A stretch of 31,997 nucleotides of DNA from UBA1924 sp963976625 (GTDB taxonomy: Bacteria; Planctomycetota; Phycisphaerae; Phycisphaerales; UBA1924). Where the stretch lies: the NCBI GenBank assembly GCA_963976625.1, contig CAXBLA010000032.1, positions 1-31,997 of the forward strand, in the 5' to 3' direction. Each line of letters begins with the position of its first letter. Within the stretch, counting starts at the first letter, position 1. Shown here in pieces: positions 23,915-31,997 of the stretch. A program made the translations under genes and the position numbers. The notes beneath the pieces were generated by a model that was not told the origin of the DNA, searched no databases, and was given only the letters and a program-made list of their open reading frames with translations.

Positions 23915-24787
23915 ATGGAACTCCGCACGATGGCCCAGATGGTCGCGATCGCGTCGCACGGGCACATGACCCGAGCCGCCCAAGAACTCGGCGTCTCGCA
24001 GCCCGCACTCTCGGCGGCTCTTCGCAAACTCGAAGCCGAGATGGGCGTCGAGCTCTTCCACCGCACCGGGCACGGGGTCGAGCTCACCGAACCCGGGCGT
24101 GTGTTCGTCGAGCACGCCCAAATCACGCTACGCGCGGCGGACCAAACCAGCGAAGCCGTACGCTCGCTCGTGGGGCTCGAGTCCGGATCGATCCGCGTGG
24201 GCGCTGGCGCGACGGCCACCGGCTACCTGCTCCCCAGCGCAATCCACGCGGTGCGCGACGAATACCCGGGGCTGCGATTTTCGATTCGCGAAGCCGGGAG
24301 CAGCGCGGTGGCTCAGGGCGTGATCTCGGGCGAGCTGGACCTGGGAATTGTGACGCTGCCGATGAACCACGCCCAGGGCGACGAGCTGATGGTCGTCCAC
24401 GAGATCCTCGACGAGCTCCGGCTCATCGTCCCGCCGGGCCATCGGCTCGACGGCAAGCGCACCTTCGCGTGGAAAGACCTGCAGCACCAGTCGGTGGTCG
24501 CCTTCGAAGCGGGCTCGGCGGTCCGCACGCTCATCGACGCGGCCGCCAGCGATGCGGGGGTCTCGCTCGAGGTCGTCATGGAACTCCGCTCGATCGAATC
24601 GATCGTGCAGATGGTCAACGCCGACATCGGCGTCGGGTTCGTGAGCAAGTTCGGGCTCCCCGACAAAGCTGGGCTCGGCGCACGGGGCGGGAACCTGACC
24701 CGGCGTTTGGGTGTGATCCGCAGGAGCGATCGATTCCCAAGCCCAGCTGTGGGTGCATTCGAGCGGGCGATTATGGATGGATCGTGA
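23915..24787 (+). CDS. LysR family transcriptional regulator
   Basis: A 290-residue regulator. Residues 1-60 form the winged helix-turn-helix (ELRTMAQMVAIASHGHMTRAAQELGVSQPALSAALRKLEAEMG, with FHRT and ELTEPG after it). From about 90 there is the periplasmic-binding-protein-like effector domain (GSIRVGAGATATGYLLP, GELDLGIVTLPM, AFEAGSAVRTLIDAAA, MVNADIGVGFVSKFGLP). The ligand is unknown. It stands back to back with the glycosyltransferase gene; such regulators often control the divergent gene, but no clear T-N11-A box was seen. AAGGAG is correctly spaced before the ATG. Confidence 0.94.
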   Translation: MELRTMAQMVAIASHGHMTRAAQELGVSQPALSAALRKLEAEMGVELFHRTGHGVELTEPGRVFVEHAQITLRAADQTSEAVRSLVGLESGSIRVGAGATATGYLLPSAIHAVRDEYPGLRFSIREAGSSAVAQGVISGELDLGIVTLPMNHAQGDELMVVHEILDELRLIVPPGHRLDGKRTFAWKDLQHQSVVAFEAGSAVRTLIDAAASDAGVSLEVVMELRSIESIVQMVNADIGVGFVSKFGLPDKAGLGARGGNLTRRLGVIRRSDRFPSPAVGAFERAIMDGS

Positions 24788-24811
24788 TCCGATCAAAATC
24801 TGCAAAATAGA

Positions 24812-25489
24812 TTACGCTTTTCGAATCGTGCCAATAAATGCGACACCACCTCTCCATTGAGTCGTGTCAAACCATTGAGCAGACATCGCTGATTCTTGAG
24901 TAATCGGCTGCATAGCGAAGGCGACTGATCGCTTTCCCCAGATATCACCAACACTCGACCCTGCATGACGCGGAAAACAGACGAAGTATTCGCACTCTGT
25001 TTCTTTATAAACAAATGGTGTTTCGAGCTGCACAAGCACACAATCAACCATGCAGTTGTAGTGTTGATTGATATACGAAGCCCGTTTCCCCGCATACCCG
25101 AAACCTGAAAACTCGCCAGCTTCCCACGGCTCAGAGATGCCCACTTCCACGCGCCCTGTCTTGTATCTACATCTGAGCCGGCTTCTCTTCGCCTTGGCCG
25201 ACATCGTCCCAGCTGGCCATCCTGCCATCCAATCCCATTCACGCTTGGATTGCTTGGCAAGTTCGACCACTCTGTGATAATCCACCTGAGCCATATCGAC
25301 TGTACTTACCAGCCCATCAATTTTCCCGTAAGACAATCGGATAGCAGCTCGCTGTACGCTCCTTCGCTCGCGTGGCCTACAGGACTTGTTTCTCAAACTC
25401 AAATCGAGCAGCTTGAGCAAGCTGCTCGCCCTGGCTCGATCGTCAATCTCGAAGCAGAGATCTATTTGCTGTTCAACACTCTTCCACAT
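24812..25489 (-). CDS. Hypothetical protein, unrecognised, lower G+C than neighbours
   Basis: A 225-residue protein I do not recognise. It begins with an acidic/hydrophobic helix (MWKSVEQQIDLCFEIDDRARASSLLKLLDL), followed by an Arg-rich stretch, 'AQVDYHRVVELAKQSKREWDWMAGW' and an apparently beta-rich C-terminal half with several Cys (NCMVDCVLVQ, ETECEYFVCF) and many aromatic residues. There is no signal peptide or membrane segment. Base composition is visibly lower in G+C than gdhA or acnA, suggesting a later arrival. The ATG has no ribosome site but sits five bases after TAAAAT. Convergent with the LysR gene, 24 bases apart. Confidence 0.6.
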   Translation of the reverse strand: MWKSVEQQIDLCFEIDDRARASSLLKLLDLSLRNKSCRPRERRSVQRAAIRLSYGKIDGLVSTVDMAQVDYHRVVELAKQSKREWDWMAGWPAGTMSAKAKRSRLRCRYKTGRVEVGISEPWEAGEFSGFGYAGKRASYINQHYNCMVDCVLVQLETPFVYKETECEYFVCFPRHAGSSVGDIWGKRSVAFAMQPITQESAMSAQWFDTTQWRGGVAFIGTIRKA

Positions 25490-25494
25490 ATTGG

Positions 25495-25500
25495 ATTTTA
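25495..25500 (-). promoter_or_regulatory. -10 hexamer of the hypothetical gene, probable leaderless start
   Basis: On the minus strand TAAAAT followed by five bases and the ATG at 25489; no ribosome binding site. No clear -35. Confidence 0.4.
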
Positions 25501-25649
25501 GACCATTTTACGCTTACCACGCGTGTTCCTTGGTGCTCACTAGGACAAATCCTCGAACAAGCTCTGACTCGCTCAATGGAATCAGTGAGTAGTTGAAACC
25601 CAGAATCATGGCATAATCTGTATCTATTTATCTTGTAAACACGATTGAT

Positions 25650-25678
25650 TTGATTCATGCACATTCGACGCCGATACT
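25650..25678 (+). promoter_or_regulatory. Candidate promoter of acnA
   Basis: TTGATT (25650-25655), 17-base spacer, GATACT (25673-25678). It would give a leader of about 47 bases with AGGAGA before ATG 25732. Other AT-rich hexamers lie just upstream, so this is a best guess. Confidence 0.4.
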
Positions 25679-25731
25679 GATCTATCACAGACGGAAAACC
25701 GTGCATAGCAGACAAGCTCAGGAGAACACCC

Positions 25732-28590
<2,859 letters not shown>

Positions 28591-28609
28591 GTTTGATTCC
28601 GCCCACTCA

Positions 28610-28635
28610 ACGAGTACTCCGGTGCTCGTTTTTTT
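28610..28635 (+). terminator. Rho-independent terminator of acnA
   Basis: An 8-bp stem ACGAGTAC/GTGCTCGT (one G-U pair), tetraloop TCCG and a run of T (28629-28635), 19 bases after the acnA stop. Confidence 0.9.
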
Positions 28636-28714
28636 ATATACTTATCTAGTTATGTCCATGCGTTTGCACAATCCCCCGGCTATGACACCAACCGATACGC
28701 GGAGAGAACGCACG

Positions 28715-29425
28715 ATGGTAGAAGTACTCAACAAGTCCGAACACTTGGCCCCCTATAGGCCTTCGCCGATCCTCGTCCCCTGTGTGATTGTCGGACTATT
28801 GGTGTTTTCAATCCTCGACCTCATCTATATCCCGGCGGGGATCATCGGGATGTACGGCGCTGGAGTATTCAATGGCGGCGTTCGAGATCAAGACTTGGTA
28901 GATCTCTCAATACTCATCCGAGCTCTCTCCGCGCTTGGGCAACTGGGTATGTTCTTCATCCTCACTACGCTCTTTTCTGTGCTCATCTACCGATGCGCCA
29001 AGAATGCCCGCACACTCGGGTTCACAGGATTTACTCACTCACCTGGAATGACCGTCGGCTGGTTCTATATCCCCTTTGCCCACCTGATTATGCCCTACAT
29101 AGCCATCGCCGAGATCTGGCAATCAAGTAAAGCGACGGTGGAGCCCGGCATCTTTCCTGAATGGTTGGACATGAAGATCGGCCCACTTTTGGGTGCGTGG
29201 TGGGCAACATGGATCTTTGGTACCCTGATCAATAACACAGCCTCAAGAATGTCAAGATCTCAATACCTCGAAGCCATTGGCATGAGCATCATCCCATTCG
29301 CAGCAGCCCTGCAGGTCGCTTCTGCATTCTTATGCATCGTGGTCGTCTATCGGCTCACACAACGACAGCACCAACAAGCCCTCGCATTGTCACCGCAAAA
29401 TGGAGAACACGAATGTCCGACTTGA
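28715..29425 (+). CDS. DUF4328 family membrane protein
   Basis: A 236-residue protein with four or five membrane helices (residues ~20-45, 70-92, 118-135, 155-175 and 190-210). The block FTHSPGMTVGWFYIPFAHLIMPYIAIAEIWQ is the DUF4328 signature (S-P-G-x-x-V-G-W-F-x-x-P...P-x-x-x-x-x-E-x-W). Function unknown for the family. The start at 28715 is chosen because GGAGAG lies eight bases upstream; earlier in-frame ATGs (28652, 28682) lack one. G+C appears somewhat lower than in acnA. Its 3' end overlaps the VOC gene by 13 bases, so the two are probably coupled. Confidence 0.82.
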   Translation: MVEVLNKSEHLAPYRPSPILVPCVIVGLLVFSILDLIYIPAGIIGMYGAGVFNGGVRDQDLVDLSILIRALSALGQLGMFFILTTLFSVLIYRCAKNARTLGFTGFTHSPGMTVGWFYIPFAHLIMPYIAIAEIWQSSKATVEPGIFPEWLDMKIGPLLGAWWATWIFGTLINNTASRMSRSQYLEAIGMSIIPFAAALQVASAFLCIVVVYRLTQRQHQQALALSPQNGEHECPT

Positions 29426-29802
29426 ACAGCGATAAAAACCGGTTCGTCTGGATGGATATCCCCGTTGATGACCTCGATCGGGCGTGCGACTTCTACGCAG
29501 GTGTGCTGGCGATCAAGGTCCTGCAAGAATCCTTCGGGGAGATCCGATTCGCCGTGCTCGAACACGAGGACGGCAACGGCGGCTGCCTCGTCCCCCGTCC
29601 GCAAGGAACATCACCGAGCGAGGGCGGCCCGATCGTGTATCTCAATGTCGATGGTCGGCTCAAAGAAGCCTGCGGGCTTGTTGAGAAACTCGGCGGAACA
29701 ATCACCGCGCCGACGCACGCGATCGGGCCCCACGGCTTCCGCGCATTGATCAAAGACTCCGAGGGCAACGCGTTCGCGCTCCACTCGAACACCGACGCCT
29801 GA
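29413..29802 (+). CDS. VOC (glyoxalase/bleomycin-resistance fold) family protein
   Basis: A 129-residue single-domain VOC protein. The first beta-alpha-beta unit is FVWMDIPVDDLDRACDFYAGVL and the second begins PIVYLNVDGRLKEACGLVEKLGG, ending DSEGNAFALHSN, the usual E/H metal-ligand end. Family members include lyases, dioxygenases and antibiotic-binding proteins; substrate unknown. GGAGA is eight bases before the ATG, inside the upstream gene. It converges with the FIST gene with a 29-base gap. Confidence 0.9.
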   Translation: MSDLNSDKNRFVWMDIPVDDLDRACDFYAGVLAIKVLQESFGEIRFAVLEHEDGNGGCLVPRPQGTSPSEGGPIVYLNVDGRLKEACGLVEKLGGTITAPTHAIGPHGFRALIKDSEGNAFALHSNTDA

Positions 29803-29831
29803 CCGGCACGCACGCAGATTGAACGAACGCT

Positions 29832-31154
29832 TTATTGCGGTTGTCGGAACACCGCGACGACGGCCGTGTGTCCGTGCTGGAAGATTTTGCCGTCCACCGG
29901 GCCGATCTCGCCCGCCGCCAAGAACCCGCTGACGGGGATCCCCTGCTGGATATCGAGTTCATGGCCACCCTTGGCAAGGTTCGCGCCGTCGGGCTTAGGA
30001 TCAAAGGCCGAGTAGATCGTGCGCGCGTCGTAGCCGGATTGCGAACTCTCCGACTCTTCAAAGAACGCGTCGTTGCGCCCCGAGCATGAGATCACCATCG
30101 CCCCTGCGGGCTTGTCATACAAACGCTGCCCGTCGAGCAGCAACGAAAGATCCTCCCGGGCCGTCTGATGATCGTGCAGATGCAGCTGCACGGTCTGCCC
30201 GGCGTGGATCAGATCGGCGATCGCGACGGCTCCGGATTCCTCGTCGCCGCCCATGATGTTGCGGATCAGGAAATCGCCGCGACCGAAGTATGACTTGTTC
30301 TCGTTGATCACCCGCCCCATGACCAAGCCGTTGGCGAGCAGCTGCTGATCTTCTGGCCTTAGCCCAGAAACCACCTCGCGGATCGCATCGACCGCCCGGG
30401 TACCCGCGAGTTCAAGGATCAGGTTCCCGCGTGCTTTGGTGATGACCATCGGCTGCCCGATCGGTCGGCACCCCTGCGAAACAATCGTGTCGATCTGGAT
30501 CGGCCCGCTGAGCGTCACGCCCATCGCCCCCGAGTTGCGGATCTCGCCATCGAGCAGAAGCGTGTTGGTGTTCGGACGATCACCAGCCGAGGCCATGCCA
30601 CCGAGGATCGTCCCGATGTGATCGATCCGCCCCGACGACGACACCACCTGCATCCGAGCCGCCGACAACGCGGGCACCAGGTTCACCAACGGCACCGAGA
30701 ACGGATCGGCGAAGAAGATCGTGGCCTTCATGTCGTCCGTCGCGCCGATCTGATCGGACAACGCCGCGGCTCGCTCCTCAACCGATGCTCGCGGCGACAG
30801 ATGATCGATCCAGAATGGCTTGATGTCCACCCCCGGGAATCGGCATGCCATCACCGAGAGCCCCGGCCCATCCTCGATGTGCGTCGGGCCAGACATCACG
30901 CCCGAAGCGGTGATCCCCATCATGTGCTTCGATGAGAGCCGATCACGCAAAGTGTCGGCGATCATCCCCATCCGACGCGCATGATGGATCGTCACGAACA
31001 CCATCAGCAGATCCGGGGCAGATCCGAGCTGCTGCTTGATCCGATCGCTGACCTGCAAGGCCGCGTCGATCGGATCATCGAGCGTCGACAGAGCGGTCGC
31101 GACCTTGATCGAATCCTGATCGTGTTCGTGGTCGCTGGATGCTTCGTCAGACAT
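29832..31154 (-). CDS. FIST N/C domain sensory protein
   Basis: A 440-residue cytoplasmic protein made only of FIST domains. The N-terminal domain runs from about 15 to 210 (IKVATALSTLDDPIDAALQVS, DLLMVFVTIHHA, GITASGVMSGP, VVSSSGRIDHIGTILGG). The C-terminal domain runs from about 225 to 430 (LILELAGTRAVDAIREVVSG, FLIRNIMGGDEESGAVAIAD, VQLHLHDHQTAREDL, AMVISCSGRN, SGFLAAGEIGPV). FIST modules are thought to bind small ligands such as amino acids and feed signalling; no output domain is attached here. The ATG has no ribosome site but lies five bases after TAGAGT. It follows the proline-rich gene by 40 bases. Confidence 0.9.
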   Translation of the reverse strand: MSDEASSDHEHDQDSIKVATALSTLDDPIDAALQVSDRIKQQLGSAPDLLMVFVTIHHARRMGMIADTLRDRLSSKHMMGITASGVMSGPTHIEDGPGLSVMACRFPGVDIKPFWIDHLSPRASVEERAAALSDQIGATDDMKATIFFADPFSVPLVNLVPALSAARMQVVSSSGRIDHIGTILGGMASAGDRPNTNTLLLDGEIRNSGAMGVTLSGPIQIDTIVSQGCRPIGQPMVITKARGNLILELAGTRAVDAIREVVSGLRPEDQQLLANGLVMGRVINENKSYFGRGDFLIRNIMGGDEESGAVAIADLIHAGQTVQLHLHDHQTAREDLSLLLDGQRLYDKPAGAMVISCSGRNDAFFEESESSQSGYDARTIYSAFDPKPDGANLAKGGHELDIQQGIPVSGFLAAGEIGPVDGKIFQHGHTAVVAVFRQPQ

Positions 31155-31194
31155 GGCTTACTCTAGATCGGCTCTGGATTGGCTCAGGATTCGC

Positions 31195-31997
31195 TTACTC
31201 GGGCATCGGGTCGATGCGATCGGGCTCGATGATCCGCAGCTTGAGCGAGTCGTCGTTGTTCATCGATCCCACCACGCCGACAACCTTGCCGAGCAGGTGG
31301 CGGAAGTCCTGGTCGGTCTTGGGCGCGACATACCCGATGGTGCGGGTCGCCCCAGACGAAGGATCGATCGCCTGGATCCGGTACAGCAACGGCAGGTGCT
31401 CGCCAGTGTACACGCTGCTGGTCACCATGCGACCCACGAGCTGGTACGCACGCCCGCTCTGCCAGGCTTCGATATCGCGTGAGCGCTGGTCGGCCTTGGC
31501 GTCGTACGCAGCCAGCACCGCGTCGATCGCCCGACGCTGATCGCGCGTCTGGATGCGGATCGCGATCCATTCGAGACGCTGATCGAGGGCCTTGGCCAGC
31601 GACGAGCCGTCCTCGGCTTCGTTACGAGTACGGGTGAACTCGGCCTTGAGCTCATCGAGCGCCTCGTCGAGCTCGCCCTTGGGCAGCTTGCGAGCATTCT
31701 CGAAAGTAGCTTCGAGGTCTTCGAGGGCCGCGGCCGAGACGCGACCGCGCTTAGCGGTCTGGCGGGTGGGTGTCGCGGGCTCGGCAGCCGTATTCGATGT
31801 CTCGTCATCGATCTTGGTCGGCGTGGAGTTGGTGATCTCCACGGGCTCACTGAGATCCTCTCCGTCGGCCATGTCGTCCATCAGCGATGTATCAACCTCA
31901 CCAGGAACCGTCGGCTGAGTTTCCGGTTCTGGCTCAGCAACAGGCTCAGTCACCGGTTCTGGTTTCGGCTCTGGCTTGGGCTCGGCTTTGGGCGGAG
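31195..31997 (-). CDS. Proline/glutamate-rich protein with C-terminal SH3-like domain (5' end outside window)
   Basis: The frame is open to the window edge, so the start lies beyond it; 267 residues are visible. The visible N-terminal part is a Pro-Glu-Lys repeat (PKPEPKPEP type) followed by an acidic stretch and a basic patch. A coiled-coil-like helix lies in the middle (LEDLEATFENARKLPKGELDEALDELK to about residue 140). The last ~80 residues (YQLVGRMVTSSVYTG to LKLRIIEPDRID) are beta-rich and resemble a bacterial SH3-like module seen in planctomycete proteins; this is a judgement by pattern. The missing start could carry a signal peptide. Probably co-transcribed with the FIST gene. Confidence 0.65.
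   Translation of the reverse strand, partial: PPKAEPKPEPKPEPVTEPVAEPEPETQPTVPGEVDTSLMDDMADGEDLSEPVEITNSTPTKIDDETSNTAAEPATPTRQTAKRGRVSAAALEDLEATFENARKLPKGELDEALDELKAEFTRTRNEAEDGSSLAKALDQRLEWIAIRIQTRDQRRAIDAVLAAYDAKADQRSRDIEAWQSGRAYQLVGRMVTSSVYTGEHLPLLYRIQAIDPSSGATRTIGYVAPKTDQDFRHLLGKVVGVVGSMNNDDSLKLRIIEPDRIDPMPE

Overview
The window reads as chromosomal DNA from a planctomycete, most likely of class Phycisphaerae. This is an inference from several signs. A secreted protein ends in a paired dockerin repeat closing with Gly-Ala-Gly-Cys-Pro, which is typical of that group. There are BamD-like and LptE-like outer-membrane assembly genes, several planctomycete-style zinc-ribbon and low-complexity proteins, and moderately high G+C. 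I see no insertion sequence, integrase, phage gene, CRISPR array, tRNA or rRNA. Gene density is high and no gene-free stretch exceeds 300 bases.

Layout. 1-2223 (+): tail of one M14 carboxypeptidase-like protein, overlapping a complete paralogue. 2363-4211 (-): a zinc-ribbon protein, a secreted cyclophilin and a small DUF2007 protein. 4264-4914 (+): a YjdF-like membrane protein, divergent from DUF2007. 4955-8521 (-): rsmE, a secreted alpha/alpha-toroid protein and an M32 carboxypeptidase in a probable operon. 8619-10304 (+): a long acidic repeat protein with a C-terminal membrane anchor. 10345-12953 (-): asnS with a one-base overlap into a secreted HEIGH metalloprotease. 13200-13979 (-): the dockerin protein. 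14141-15654 (-): an NAD(P)-binding NmrA-like protein and a DinB-family protein. 15893-17233 (+): gdhA. 17269-20304 (-): ftsH and a tandem zinc-ribbon membrane protein. 20598-23798 (-): an ArnT-like glycosyltransferase, then a BamD-like/LptE pair joined by a GTGA overlap. 23915-24787 (+): a LysR regulator. 24812-25489 (-): an unrecognised gene of visibly lower G+C. 25732-28590 (+): acnA. 28715-29802 (+): DUF4328 and VOC proteins. 29832-31997 (-): a FIST sensor protein and a 5'-truncated proline-rich gene.

Functionally this is mainly core metabolism (aconitase, glutamate dehydrogenase, AsnRS, RsmE), envelope biogenesis and quality control (FtsH, BamD-like, LptE, cyclophilin, glycosyltransferase), and a notable set of peptidases (M14 twice, M32, peptidase-MA-like, FtsH). 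Several of the exported or peptidase proteins carry Asp-rich calcium-type loops.

The most striking signal is not a gene. Reading the window twice, once by every CGT and once by every ACG, I found no copy of the palindrome ACGT, although roughly a hundred would be expected. The absence covers both strands, all codon frames and intergenic DNA, so it looks like selection or mutation at the DNA level. The second signal is a set of six genes without a Shine-Dalgarno sequence that have a TANNNT -10-like hexamer 5-6 bases before the ATG, the architecture of leaderless transcripts.
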